Made by a program: the position numbers and the translations under genes. The notes under the pieces were generated by a model. That model saw only the letters and a program-made list of their open reading frames with translations. It was not told the origin of the DNA and did not search any database. Shown here one piece after another: positions 26,966 through 40,822 of a DNA stretch of 64,000 nt (its first letter is position 1; each line of letters opens with the position of its first letter). Where the stretch lies: NCBI GenBank assembly GCA_024734555.1, contig JANPWX010000204.1, positions 1,009,527 to 1,073,526 of the forward strand, in the 5' to 3' direction. Source of the stretch: Trochalopteron elliotii (Eukaryota > Chordata > Aves > Passeriformes > Leiothrichidae).

Positions 26966-29900
26966 GGCTTCACAGGCCTGGATCTGGGGCCCAGGCTGGG
27001 GTAGCTCAAACCTCAATCCAAATATAAGTCATGCCCTCGCTCTGAGAAATTCTGCTACGTGAAGCATTACTCTGATGTTTCTTAAACCTACATGTGTAGC
27101 AGGTTTCTCTGTTGCAATCTTCACCTTTGTCTCATGAGCTAAATTGCATTGGAAGAAGTAGCCCTTCAACTCTTGAGAAGGCTACAAAATTTTGTTTGTC
27201 ATTGACATCTAATGTCTTTCCCCCTCCATTTAAGATCTTGGACGTAAAGACAGAGATGACCAAGTTTGTTTCCCTGTAGCTTCTTATCCTTAGGGCTTGC
27301 ACCATCAGTGTCCTTTTCATTGATCCCTACAATTTTTTGTTGCTGTTTTTGTGGTGTACATGGACCATTTCTAAATCCATCTCTTTCTGGCATTCTGTAA
27401 CTTCTGGATTTGTATTTTTGGTATTGCTGTGTGTGTGCCAAGAGTTAACTGACTTCATCCTCTCTAGTTGCTGGTCCTCAGGCCTTTTGGTTTTTCTGAA
27501 GGATCCTGCTACTCTCTTGACAGTTAGACACTGACAGAGAAAATCCCAGAAGTGATGAAACCAGCATTTGCTTGCCAAAGCCTCTTCACCCCATCCTCTA
27601 CTACAGACAAACAGCTTAAGATATGCAAGAAGATAGCATTTCCTATTTTAAAACAAAAAGTAGGGGAAAGCAGGAGAGGGCTTGAAATGCTCTCTGCTGT
27701 CTTAGATTTTCTTAGGAATTAACTATTTGATAAACTTTACCACCACAATAGTTACTGACATTCTCCTCTCCCAGCTGCCTCTAGGCCATGCTGTTCAGCT
27801 CATGCTGCCTGGAAGGTGGTGCACTCTGTTTCTCCCTCCATGAGGCTGATAACATGCAGAGGCAGTTCCTGGCTTCCCGTGTCCTCCAGGGGAAAATATG
27901 TAGTGTGTAGCCTCCTGTGGGTTGTTTAAGGGACCAGAGGAGATGAAAATGGTAAGGCACCAATGTAGCAGTTGGCATCTGATGTACTGTAAAGCTGGGG
28001 AAGAGACCGAGGCACTGCAGGACATGAGAACCAGCCTGTCCCTTGCAAGTCCCTGATGCACTTCTGCTGTTGAAAGTCTGACATGCACTGCTGTAGCTGA
28101 GTAGCAGGCTCAGCAAGGGGCTCATCCTTGAAGGCTGGGGCCAAGGACAATGAGGGATCATACATTTACTCATCTACCTTTTGTAGTGAAATTTTTCATG
28201 GCATAGATGGAAGAACCAACATCAACATTTCCTGAATGAATCATGGTGAAATACATGCTTCAAAATCAGTCTTTCTTGCTTAGCTGCTTTGCAAAGGAAA
28301 AAAGAGAAAGAAAAAAGGCGGACTGGTATTCTCTGTTGTGTTCAAAGACAGGAAAAGATCTAACTAGTTTGGACTGCAGCATTGAATTGAAATCTTGCAG
28401 TCCCTGATTGCTTCCAGAAATTGCTAGTGAATGTCCATCACCACTCATAGGTGTTGCTGACAGTATTTTCTGAAAAAGTATTTGAAAGAAATAAGAGAAA
28501 CCTTTATTTTAAGATTTAAAATCGTGTATATGAACCTAAACACATTGATGTGTTGAAATATATATCAATTTCAAGAAAAATATTCTGATAGCTTTGTAAA
28601 GAATAAAATGGTTTCAACATACTGAAACATTTTTCTGTAAATTGTTCTAACGTCTTTAATACCAAGGCAGATGGTTGGAAGTATTTTTCTCTCTCCTATT
28701 GTATTACAATAGATATGAGGGAGAAAAAATCCATACCTGTTTCTGAATTTGAAAAAATAGGCAAAACTGTGTGTTCCTGCCAGGTATCATTTGCAAAGAA
28801 GCAGCCACTTATTTTCAGTACACTTTTCTACATTGTTATCATAGTTGTCTTTTTGTCTCAATCAGTCATGTGAGAGTGGCACATAAATGATACCAGATGT
28901 AAGCAGCAACCTGAATTCACCTTATAATTTGGAACTCTCTGCATTGTGAGGATGGCTTATGGTGAGAGAAAGCACTAATTGATCTTAAAAGTTGTGTCAA
29001 GTAATTAAATTAGGGTTAAAGAGAAAATAAGGATAAAAAAAGCAATATAATAATAAATAAATGCAGTTTGAAAGCTGGAAAAAAATTATAAGAATCCAAG
29101 AAGTAGAAAGATTTGTTTTTCCAGTTGAAGATGGAAATTATATTTGCCGCATGAATGTTGGAGTATCCCAAACATTGATGGAAGAGGTTGGACTTCCTTA
29201 CGTGATGCATGCAGCATAGTAAATTTGTCTGTCAAGATTGCTGTTGATCTCTGCAGGGCCCAAGAGTCACTGCTCTTTCTTCTCCTTCCAGCCCTCTTGG
29301 TGCATAATTTGTCTCTTAGGTCTTAATTTGTCTCTACTTTTAATCCTTCCTGACAGTATTGGTCACTGGTTTTGTGTTTTCATCTGATGTCATAAGAACT
29401 GGACCAGCCTTTGGATCTGTGGTCTGAAGGTAAAACTGTTTTTAAGGGTAAACTCAAGTATTCCATCACAGGTATATCTGGCAGCTCATGAATGTTTACT
29501 GATGTTTCTTTCTGAAGTGCAAAAGGGCCTAGACAGGATAGCAGAGTTTTTCAGTTGTTGCTATTGCAAGTAATTTCACTTTTCCGAGTACATGTTTAAT
29601 GATGTTTCCCTTGTGAGCAGTGTTTAGTGATCTCAAAACCAAGCTCCCACTGAGGCATGGCCAATGAAACCTGAACTTGAAATGATAATGCAAGCCGTGC
29701 CGAAAATTAATTGCTGGTAGCATTCTCTTTGCTGTTTGATTTTTAATGAATAAAGAGTTGCTGCAAATTTTAAAGTTTTATAGGTGGGATGCAAATTTCC
29801 CCTTTTATTTTTTTTTTTTATTTCAAATTGATAGCTCAGTTGCTCTTGGTGTGGTTTATTGAAGGCATCTTTTAGGAACTGTTTTTTTATTTTTTAAAGT

Positions 29901-32900
29901 TCCATTATAGAATATAAAGGAAATACAATGGTTTAATGGAATTTAGAAGCTTAATTCATTGGTTTAATATTATACTTGCAAAACACATAATTTAATTTAA
30001 CAGTGTTAGAAAAAATTGTGTAAGTCTAATTTATGTTGACAAAAGCAATACAAAAGTATTTTGCAATAAGCAAGGCACTAATACAGTGCACAAGAAATCG
30101 ATTTCATATAATACGTTTGTATAATTAAGTAAAGTGCTAACTTCGAGGTATTTCTTATGACAGCCCATGAGGCTGCATTTTCTTACACTCTTACAGTTAC
30201 TGTTTAAAAGCTCATTTAATTGAAAAATGTTTGCTACCAAGCATGCCAATATAATTGACACTAGAAAAAAAATTAGCTTTACATATTTTATTATTAAGTA
30301 GAAGTAATTCTGTATAGATTTTGTTTCCTTGTTGCTGTAATTTAAATCACAACATTGTGAATATCTTACATTTTAAACATTACTCAACTTCAGCTAGTCC
30401 AAAGAGAAAGGATGTAAGATAAAACCATCTGTACTTTGTTTCACCATACATTCCTCTCAAGTGTTTATGTTACCACTCAACCTTTTCCTCATCCTCAACT
30501 GCCCTTTTTCTATTAATAGTAATTTTATTCACTTCCTAAGTTTAGCTTCTAGCTTTAGAAGTAAGCTACAGAAGTATGTCTTTAGGAAAGTGTTTTCTCC
30601 AGCTTCCAGTAATTTGTCTCTTTTTTTCTGGAAGATATAAGTTAAGGTGTTTTGTGATTGATGGATTGTTGGATTTTGGAGGGAAGTTGTATTTTTAATT
30701 TTGTTTAGAAAATATAAAACATGACAAAAGATGCAAGGGGACTTTACTAATTTTCTTCCTTTCAAACATTTTCCCTAGTGCTGATGGCAATGAACTGGAT
30801 GTGCTTTACCACTTCACTTGTTTTTCTCATCCACTTTTCAACTCCTGGGTATTCACTTTCCACCTTTCTCTTATATCAGGATTTCAATTTCCAGTTAAGC
30901 ATCAGATACTGGATCTGGAAATTTAAATATGTCTATGGATGTGAACTACTGTGAATTGAAGGAAGGCTGTAGTTCTGTCCTGTAATCATCAGTGTCTGCT
31001 TTTATTCCCCTTGTAGTCACTCTCCTCTCTAACACCAATCCCAACTGCCTTTGCATATATACTATATATAAGATTATAATACCTATAGTCTTACAGTTTT
31101 GGGGGTTTTTTGTTTTATATGGTTTTTGCACTCTGACAAGGCAGAAAAACAAGCTATTGGAAGAAGATGGGAAGTCAACCCTTTCATTTCTTGTTCATGA
31201 ACTCTTGAATGATGCAAAAGAAACAAGGAAATTACATATCCAAAATAAGACAATGAAACAGTGATTTACTGTTTCAGTGTATTATGGAATATTGTTAGGT
31301 TGTGCCTGATTTTTAAAGGATGTGTTCAGCACTTGTTGAAACTAAAGAAAAGGGGCTTCCCAAGTCACAAATTTCTGAGCTTTTGGCAGGATTTTTTATT
31401 ATTTTTACCCTTTGTTTTAGGCATTAATAGAATGAAACCACAGGCTCAGCTTAAAATCTGACATAAAACTGTTAAAGACTTTATGCTCTGCAGTGGCCAC
31501 AGAATTTTTGGTGTAACCAAAGCTCAAGCTAATTGGGACAACCTCGCTGTGTAAAAATGCCATCAGGTATGACCCACTGGTATTTATAAATAAAATTTAA
31601 ACACACTGTCATTTTAATTGGACTAGCTAGAAAACTCAGTATTTGGAGAATATTGCATTCCTTAGGTAGAATGTTCAGCTGATGCTGCAAGTTTATTACT
31701 TAGTACACAAAAATGTTCAGCACTTCAGCTTTCAGCATGCAAACCTGGAGGTCAGGAAATTGCCTAAATTCTCAAAACATAGGGTCTGCACCACCAGGAT
31801 TATTCTAGAATGGTATTATCCTATGTTTTCTGTTAGAAAGAAGATACTCTGTAATGACATGAATTTTACTTCTGTGTTGTTTCCATATAAACACTATGAA
31901 AAAGTTTGCTTCTGAAAAAACATTGGCTCTGCTGCTTAAAACTGTAAAGTCTTTGTGTCAAGTTGATAAGTTCCAAAAAGCAATTTTTGCCTCTCTTAAT
32001 AGCTCAGTTGAAAGAAAATCATAAAGATAGGTAGCTTGTTTTTTCTAAATTTCCTATAGCTACAGTGCAATTCCCACAGAAAATAACTGAAGCAAGAGCA
32101 TAGAATAACATTAAAGTTCAGAGATCTCAAGAAACTAACAATGCAGATTGATTGAAAGAGAACAGATTGAATTACTATAAATGTGATATAGCTAATAAAT
32201 GAAAGCAGTAATTTCCTATGAAAGAAAACTACTTTTTCAAAGACTAAGTTTGCTGATTCTGCTGAAAATTGAAAATTAAATAGCAAAATTAAATAGCACC
32301 TTAGATTTGTACTCCTTTTTTGTCAAAAATGTTAAAAAATGCCATCCAGAATCATTAAAATAAATTAGTTGGAATAATCAACTTGCAAGGTATTACCATT
32401 GCGTAAGAAGTAATAATAATATCTGATGCCCTAGAATGAGTGGAAAATCAGCAATAAAATATTGCATGATATTATTGTGCCAATGTCTGATGTCTGTTTA
32501 AATATTCTAATATTCTGAGGTTTTTAATCAACGATATTTTCTTTTTATTTTCTCAATTTCCAATTCCAAAGAGCTAGAGTTCTTGCAAAGCTTTATGACA
32601 GCAGAGTGATCTATGTCACATAAAATGGTCCCTGAGTTTTGCAATGCAAGAAGAAATGTTGGATTTGTCATACAAGTGCTTGACAAAGACTAACTCTGAA
32701 GACAAGAAAATAAAACCATTCTAGAATGATGATTTTTTTTTCCCCAATAATCTGAAGGTATAGCAATTGTATGGACATAATTAGAATTATCTGTCTTAAG
32801 ACTTCAGAAAATAACATTGCATTCCTGTACGTGTTTTTATAGCAGAATATCGTTCCAAGAAAGTAAAGAACTGGCGAGTTCTTTACTTAAAACCAAACCA

Positions 32901-33437
32901 GGTTTTGCATTACTTAGTTTCCTTCCAATAATTCTACCTAGTTTTGTTGGTATGTGCTGACTGCAAACTTTGCTTTATATACAGATGGCTTGAGGCATTA
33001 TTGTCCTTTGTCTTCTTATCATTGCCTATCTCCTGGATATTACCATCTTGCCTTCCTTCTGCCAGGGATAGCAGAACAGATCACACAAGGCTCCTTTGCC
33101 TACTGCCAGACAAAGCCTTCCATGCACATTACTGTGAGTCGCCCTTGTTGCCAATTTAACTGGAACTGCTGGACTTTTTCACTGTAGAAAATGAGATCTG
33201 CTCATTGTACTGGTGAAGATTTTGGGCGAGAGAATTGCCAGCAGACAGGCATTAATTAACTAACTGCTGCACTACTAACACTTTCAGGGCAGGACCAGGA
33301 TTTTGATTGTCTCTCTGTCCTTTCTTTGAACATATATCTGCAAAAGTATATTCTGCCTAGATCATGAAATGTGAACATTTTAAGTTACCTCTGATGAAAC
33401 TAGAGAGAGTGACATTGGCCAGGTGGCACAAACACTA

Positions 33438-33458
33438 AAACTGGAACCTTTCCAGTTT
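33438..33458. repeat. Perfect 9-bp inverted repeat with 3-nt spacer
   Basis: AAACTGGAA (33438-33446) is followed after CCT by its exact reverse complement TTCCAGTTT (33450-33458). It could form a short hairpin in RNA or be a dimeric protein site, but such arms occur by chance at low frequency in 64 kb. Confidence 0.5.
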
Positions 33459-36400
33459 CATGTTGAATCCCTCAGTAAAGATAGTGATATTACTGTTAAT
33501 AAAAGGCAGTAGGTCAAGCTCTTTCAGAACAATTATCTGCTGTGTTGGGGTCTTGATGTGTTAGTGATGCCAGGCCTCCTCCCTTCAAGTAGTTGCTTCC
33601 CAAGGGAGCTGGCATCTTGACACGCACTGCAAACCCCAGAAAATTAGTTGACTGGGTAAAGAAATGCCATGGTTGTGTAATGTCTAATCTGAGGTGAAAG
33701 TTGTAGGCTCATATCAACCCATCTAATTTAGTCTGTAAACCAGCTACTATCCCCAAACTGTTCAAAGTTTATTATTGTTGTTAATTATTTTACTGCTAGT
33801 TTAAAAATAGCGAAGGTATAGTGCTTAGAAACAATCAACTATGTAATACTGAGTTTTATTACTTTCATTTTCTAGCATGTAAGAAATTATTTGGCTTTTT
33901 CTTGGGTTGAATTATGCTGTACCATAAAGAACTCTAACAGTACTAATTTGCTTGAAATGTGGTTGAATCTGTCGCAGCCAGCATGAGCTTGCATACAGGG
34001 TTTTTTTTTACTGATTTTACAAATAGAAAATAAAATAAAAATTAATTTTCCCCTCTGATCTTACAGTCCTCACCTCCCCAACCAATATGAGTACATTCAG
34101 AAGACATATCCGTAATACAGCTTTAAAGTATTCTTTTCTTAAGAACACTATACCAAAAATGTGAAGATGTGTGTATGTCTTGTGGATTTTTTTGTTAGTT
34201 TTATTTAACTGTAAGAGGAACTAAAAAAGGATTGCTTGAGTGGGTGTCATATGAAGAAAGAATGTTGATGAAAGCCAGTGTCCTCAGTGTCTGTGTGAGC
34301 TGTCTGTGATAGCTACTGTTGTTTAACCATCTAACCTGCTTCCCCTTCTCACTGAAGATATTAACCTCATAAGCCCAAAGTCTTTAGAAGTTAATGGCCT
34401 GTTATACAAGTCTACTCATGGCAATGGGATATTAAGTTATTAAATGTATTTTGCTATGTAACTAAACCTCGAGTTGTTCTCATAAATAATCGCTTAATTT
34501 GTTAGTTTAAATTGAGAGCATCTATTTTTCTGCCTCTATAGTCCTTGTTATGTTAGGAGTGGTATTAAAATGGGAGTCTGGTAAACATCATAATAAATCT
34601 TTTGCCTACCCTGTGAAAGTAAAAGAAGTGTAGATCATCGGGGCTTTTTTCCCCCTCGAAAATAGACATTTCAAAATTAACAGATTAAGGAAGACAATTC
34701 AGTGACAGTATGTTCTGTCAAGACCCTTACATGTCCCTGACAAGCCTCACTGAATTTCATTCTACATTTTGAAATTTTTGAAGAGTTAAATTTGAATTGA
34801 AACTAATGTTACTGACAAGAGGAAAATAGAAGCAATTGCTTTGCACTAAACAAGTTTGAATGGTTGTTAATGTGAATGACTTTCAGGCAGCAAATGTCAG
34901 AGAACAGTAGATTACTTTCTCTACCTCAGGCATTTTAAACCATCTCCTGTGGTAGGCCTGACATAATTTTTTTTTTCTCTCTTGAACATGGGAAGCAAAG
35001 TAATTGGAGTCTGGTAATTTCAGCCCATGGCTGATGAAGATAAATCATAATGAGCTACTAGAATGCACACTGACAGTCCACATAGGGCTAGTAGAATGTG
35101 AACTCTCCCTAATGCAATATTCAAATTTTGCTTCCTTCTGATTCATATTCTAGAAGCCCCTGAAATTTTTAATTATAAGGCCAACTCCCATTTGTTATTC
35201 TGCAGAAATTTTATGCCAGAAACCAATTGCTTCAAAACAATTTCACTTTGTTGCAGGACTTGGGCCTCTGAGCATCATTCTGCTTGCTTGCCATGCTGGG
35301 GTGTGTGCACAGGCTCCTCTCCTTTGTGGGTGGGGAAGGAGAGCTCGTTTTGCTGCTTTCAGGTGAAGTTGTCCTCCATCTGAAATGGAGCTGTTCCTGG
35401 TGGCAAGTGGTCACATAGTTGCATCACAGCATTTGTTTCCATTAAGGCATGGCTGACTGCCTGCAGAAACTTACCCCATGTGGTGCAGCTGAAGAGCAGC
35501 CCTGCTGCCTCACCAGGCTTCATCAGGATTCACCTGGTCTCTTGGGGTTAATGCTTGTACCAAGGGAAGGAATGTAAAACTGACCATGACACAGGAATGT
35601 AGTGATGCAGTTTTAGGCTGGGTTATGCTTCTGGCGATTTGCACACATTATGACTTTGTGCCTTTTCAACCCTTCCTAGCTGACAGTCTGCTCCTATCCT
35701 TGATCCTCATGTCTAGTCTGGGCAGTCTTCAGTAGCAGGACCACCTGCCCATATGTGATGGCTCTAGCTCTATCCTTCTCTGGGAAGGAAAAGTAGATAC
35801 ATCCCAAATATTTTTTCATAAAGGCTCTCCATCCTGTTGTCTCAGCAGACATGTGTGGCAGTGCCGCATCACTGGTTGGGGGAAGGTGTGGGGGGACCTG
35901 TGGGAATGTAATTTTCTCTTTGGCTACTCCGTCTCTTGTCCTTGACTGTAAGCAGTGGCGTAGTCTGCATCCCACAGCAAATTACCCAGTAGGCAGATTG
36001 ACTTATTTCTGTGGTCTCAATTGCACTCGTGGTAATGCCTGATGAAATTGTTTATGCAAATAGTGTATTAACTGGAAGACACAGTGTGGTATTGATCAAA
36101 GCTATTCACTTGTTTTGATGCAATTCATCCAGTAGTTTCTGCTGAGGAGAAATATTGGGAGCTTAAATATTTCATTTCAGTGGTTTCAAAATGAAATGGC
36201 TCCTCTTCTTTGATTTTGACACAATGCTTTGTTTTCAAATTGAGCTAAGCTGGTTTGTAAGAAGGATAAAAAACTACCTGGCAACAATTATATTGAGACA
36301 CCCAGAGAAAAAGTTTTGCTTCAGTTTTACTAAACTAATTTTTCCTTTTTCTATTTTTCTGTTCTATCTTTTATCTTTTTTTTTTCTTTTTACTTATCAT

Positions 36401-37849
36401 TCTTGTTTTGAACTGAAAATACCTTACAGCTCTCTATATAAGCATTCCTTGGGATCTTACAAAGAATTGTTTCATTTTACATTTCAGTACCTTGTTTTCT
36501 TCCCTTGTGTTTCACAGCCAGGGAATACTTTACTGCCACTGATAATTTTCAGGGGACCTGAAAATACAGAGGAGGAGAATGAGCACTTTTCTCTGGGGGA
36601 AGCATTCTCCTCTCATTCAGGACCCAGTCCTCTATGTTTCTGATTGAAGATGTCACCTGACACTTGCTATAAAAATCCCTACATAGATCAAATGCAAGTA
36701 TTTGTATGAATGCTTTTTGGGGTTTTTTGAAAGGAAATGGAGAAATCACCTATTGTGTTTCAAAAAAAGATCTAATGGTATGCAAGTCTGTTGGCTTCCA
36801 CCTCAGATTCAACATTTTGCTTGTGCCTGGATAATTTTGCCATGAGCTCTGTCAGATTTATTGTCCCCAGGAAAGCTTGTCAGTGGAGAACAGCTCTTCC
36901 AGTTATTTGGTCCCTCTTCAACACCTCTGTTTTGTGGCAGGGAAGTTGAGATTTGGCTTTGAACTCTTGAGCTTGCCTGTGGAGTCACGTGATGTTTGCC
37001 TCTGCTGTTGCCGTGTGCTCCAGGGCACTCCTTGTACCCACATCATACTGAATTTTGGGGCTTCTGGTGGGAAAAGAAAGGCCTTGGGGCAGCAGGAGGG
37101 GAAATCTTGGGGATTCTGTAGCTTAAAAGATTTTTCAGCACCAGAGGCCCTATACCCAGGCGAAAGGTGCATACAGACTGAGGAATTCAGCTTGTGCATT
37201 TAAAGTGTTACTCAACCAGTTCATTTTCCTCATAGTTCTATGTTTGTAAACCTTACTGCAGTCCCAGACATTGTATGTAGACCAGCTCAAGAGAGAGAGA
37301 CCACCAAACCACTCTTTAACTGGTAGTATAAACTTGGTGCTTACATGTAGATCTAGTATCACTTTCTCCATGATATCTAATTGGTAGCTTGATCTGACAC
37401 CCCCTGAGGATGAAGTATTTAACCTGAAGTTTTACAGCTTTAAATTGTTGTGAAGGACTGTTGCCTGTTAGAAAGAAGCCATATTTTTAAGTGCCATTAT
37501 TTTAACAGATGCTATAAAAAGTCATGTGAGCCAAGAACAGTCAAAGCCCATTTTCAGAGTTGTGGTCATCAGAAAGGAAATTCGAGATCATAAATCTCAA
37601 ATCTGCTTTTGCCTAGTCATTGATTTCTTCAAAACTTGCCATTGCATGAAATTGAAAACAAAACCCAAAAAATCTGTGCTTTTAACCAGTATGTATCTCC
37701 TTATTGACTACTTCTTGATGGGTTCTAAAGGCCTATTTAAAAAGTTCTTTCTAGTATGTTACTCATAAAGCTTTTTGTTATGTGAAGTTATGAAACTTTG
37801 GGTAAATCTGCTTATTACATGGAAGACATACAAGACATATAAGGAATGC

Positions 37850-37892
37850 GTATACATACAATACATATACATATAATATATAATACATAATA
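37850..37892 (+). repeat. ATACATA-rich AT tract
   Basis: Alternating TATACATA, ATACATAT and ATAATATATAATAC units, nearly all purine-pyrimidine alternation. Simple-sequence DNA with low duplex stability; no gene signal. Confidence 0.75.
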
Positions 37893-38739
37893 GGAAGGCA
37901 TATAAGAATTATAATGCCAGGCTCATCAGTCTGTATTGTTTGGTGCTTAGATAAACACTTTGGTGTTTAAGAACAATACGACAGTGAGCACAAAAACAAA
38001 CAAAAAAGGAAGAAGTTAGAAACAGTATTTAACAAACAAACCATCTGTCTCATGTCATTCAGTAAGTAATAGATCTACTTTTTTAATGGTTGGTACTAAA
38101 CTAAATAATTATAACACACCCCAGTAAACAATGAGGACACTATATAATTTTAATTAAAAATTTAAGTATAGTAGTGTTTTAAATTGCTTTCTGCTATAAT
38201 CATAAAACACATAATTATCTAGTAGGCATACGTGGGGAACTAGGGTGAGTGAGAACTGTGAAAAATATTTTTTGCTTGCATTTCTTTACAAACTAGGACT
38301 TTCTAAAATACATCATACCAATTGTCAGCCTTCAAAAGAAAGCTTTTATCATAAGACCTACTGTGCATGCACACAGAAAAGGAAAATCAGAAGTTGATTA
38401 GATTATCATAGCCTTTGTGTTTTTATCCTGTTTTTCCACAATGCAGAGTCTGAGTAAAGGGGGCTTGCGGATTATTTTAAAATTATTTTTGTGTGTTTTT
38501 GTTTGGTTTGGGATTTTTTGAGTACTATGGTCTCTTCTACTGTATAAATTTAGCTGGTAATTGAAAACCTTGTGTTTGATCTCTCAATCTATTGCTATGG
38601 AAATGAAGGTTATTCCAGAAATTCTTGCTTTTTGCATTTGTTGACTGATTCAGAAGGGAGAAACGTTTAAAAAAAAAAAGCCCCAAAACATCCTTGATAA
38701 AGAAGGGGGGGAAAAAGACATTGTTGAAAGTTTGGGTTT

Positions 38740-39050
38740 AGTATGACTATTTTTAATTCTTAAGAAGTTCATTGCATTTAGATTCTACATGTGATTTTTA
38801 GTGCTCTCTATAATAACATTTCTAACTATTATTAATTATATTCTTAACATGAGCCGATAGATGAATTTCAGCATTAATTCTGGACCCCTTTGTGACTTTT
38901 AATACATGATTAACTACTTTGCTAGTGCATTTGATTGCTATTCAGCATTTGAGTCAGCAGAAACATTAATGGCTTGTAATGATGTTTGGCTTTTAAGATA
39001 ACTACTAGAACTAGTCATGTTATAAAATGTCATGTGTTAGACAGGGCTTG
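38740..39050. promoter_or_regulatory. Candidate regulatory block with an AP-1/MAF-type site
   Basis: TGAGTCAGCA at 38950-38959 is a full AP-1 core extended like a MAF half-site. Around it lie ATTATTAATTATATTC, CAGCATTAATTCTGG and AACATTAATGG homeodomain-type words. No repeat family is evident. The motif set is consistent with an enhancer but unproven. Confidence 0.25.
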
Positions 39051-40005
39051 AGTTAAACTTCAGCATAAAATGATGCTTATTTCTTCCCTATTGTTTGAAT
39101 AGAATGGGAAATATGAATGAACTATTTCAGTGTTAGAAATAGAAGAATTCAAATCTTAAAAGTCCAACCAAGCTGAAAGCTAATGGAAATGGGGACATTT
39201 CCAGCACTTTAACTGCAGTAAAGAATTGCAGAAGAAAATTGTTGTAAAAAAGCTGGAGAATTGTGGAGTAAATATGTGTTTCAGAATTATAAAGTACACA
39301 GCACTCACGTCAAAAGTGTTGCATTGCCAAAAGAGAGCTCAGGAGAAAGGTAAAAACAAGGTAAATTTGGCTGTACTTGGCCATCTACTACTTTTTCTTT
39401 TCCCCTGATGGAAAGGAGTGTCACAGGAGGAAAAAGGGCCTTGAATAGAAACCACAGACCATGGACAGTTTGCACAGGTAAACTATTACGAGACTTGCAA
39501 TTAACTCTAGATAAAACAGCAAATGTGTCAAATAAAATAGGACATCGTGGGTGGACCAAAACTTGCGGAGAGTAAAGCTCTGATGGTAAGTGATAGAAAA
39601 AAACCAAAGTAGTTAAAGTCCAGAGAAATACAGACAGGCAGGCTCTCAAATAGTTGCTGATCATTTCTCCTGGACATGTCCACAGTCAGGAGTTTCTGGA
39701 ATAATCCTGTGTGTTGCAGGAAGATGCTCTTGGGGGTGGTAGCCTCATGAGGTGTATGTTGGAAGTAACTTCTAAAGAGAAAAATAAATCCCTAGGAGCT
39801 ACCTTCACTGGAGTATTAGTATTGTGTAAAAGACATCTGGGTGGTGATTTTTTGTTTGCACATAATCCTGAGCAGCACCAGCACCTGCTCCCAAGCTGTC
39901 TTCATTTTGTGCCTTAAGTTTTAGCTTTCATATTTTCCAGAATCTGTACTGCATTAGTATATAAGTCTGAACTTCATATAAAGTGTTAGCAAGTTCTCTT
40001 CACAG

Positions 40006-40344
40006 TGTAGTTAGACAAAACAATCCTTTTCCAGCCCTAGAACCAAGGAAACCATTACAGTTTCGAGCCCAAGAAGTATTAACAACAGTGAATTGAAGAG
40101 AGCAAACTGGGAGAATGGGACTTCATAACCTGAAGCTGTAATTGGACAATTGACCCCAATATGTAAATGGACCAAAACTTATAAAAGTGTGAAAACATGT
40201 GATCCATTGTCCATCTTGGGTGTAGCCTCAGCCAGGCTCTTGTACTGCCTGAGGTGTATCCTTTGAAGGCCTTTTAATAAATACCTACTTTATTCCTTTA
40301 ACTCTGTCTAGCCTCTGTTCTAGGTAGCCTCTCAAGGCATCACA
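40006..40344 (+). mobile_element. Solo LTR of an avian endogenous retrovirus, sense orientation
   Basis: About 340 bp bounded by TG (TGTAGTTAGAC) and CA (AAGGCATCACA). It carries a TATA box, TATAAAAG at 40180-40187, and a poly(A) signal AATAAA at 40276-40281, 96 bp apart, as expected for U3-R-U5 organisation. Segments such as CTTTATTCCTTTAACTCTG and AGGTAGCCTCTCAAGGC resemble avian ERV LTR ends as I remember them. No primer-binding site follows the right end and no polypurine tract or internal gene precedes the left end, so it is a solo LTR. A clean target-site duplication was not found; the left boundary could instead be the TG at 39984. The subfamily is not assigned. Confidence 0.7.
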
Positions 40345-40689
40345 TTCAGGCTAGGAAGCAGTTTCATTCCTAGCCAATGCCTGTCTTGTGCTGTTTGTGA
40401 GGTCTCTTTCCCTCCCTGTTCTTTTTGTCATTGTGTATCCTGCTTGCTATCCAGACAGGGAATTGCTGTGAATAAAAGGTCATAAGAGAAGAGAATCTAA
40501 TTTGCTCTGCCCACAAGAGATGCTCTGTGTAAATAAAGAGAGATAATGGAAAACTACCTTCTGTCCTGAAAAGTTAATCTGAATGACACGTGGGTGGAGG
40601 CACAACCAGTATTTGAAGGAGAATTTTGTGACAGTGACTTATCTTTTTCTTGAGTAAGGAGGCAGGATTGCCCTACAGAATACTGTATG

Positions 40690-40822
40690 GTTCCCTCAGA
40701 TTATTTTTTCTCTTTCCATTTTATTTTTTATTTTTCTCCTTTATTTCCTTTGGGGGTTTGGGGTTTTTTGGTTTTTTTTTCCTTCTTTTATTTTCTGATC
40801 TTTTTTTTTTTTTTTTTTTTTT
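40690..40822 (+). repeat. T-rich low-complexity tract with poly(T)22
   Basis: About 130 bp of T-rich sequence with short G and C interruptions, ending in 22 uninterrupted T at 40801-40822. It lies about 350 bp downstream of the solo LTR but is not obviously part of it. Confidence 0.85.

Larger units (their letters stand above)
21261..37849 (+). other. Intronic stretch without recognisable gene
   Basis: Long AT-rich intron. The only composition changes I note are a GC-richer patch at about 27780-28170 with few stops on the - strand, another at about 35200-36000, and one near 36880-37190. None has a splice-flanked frame or recognisable protein family. No transposon copy was identified, which is plausible for a bird intron. 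Confidence 0.65.

Noticed and set aside
35870..35905. G-rich stretch as a fourth G-quadruplex.
   Set aside because: Only three runs of three or more G lie within allowed loop lengths, so it fails the canonical rule.
35950..35975. CAGTGGCGTAG, resembling the start of some hAT-type transposon ends.
   Set aside because: No matching inverted terminus or 8-bp target duplication was found nearby.
36191..36643. A 150-codon + strand reading frame.
   Set aside because: It runs through T-rich low-complexity sequence giving a phenylalanine- and leucine-rich translation with no family resemblance.
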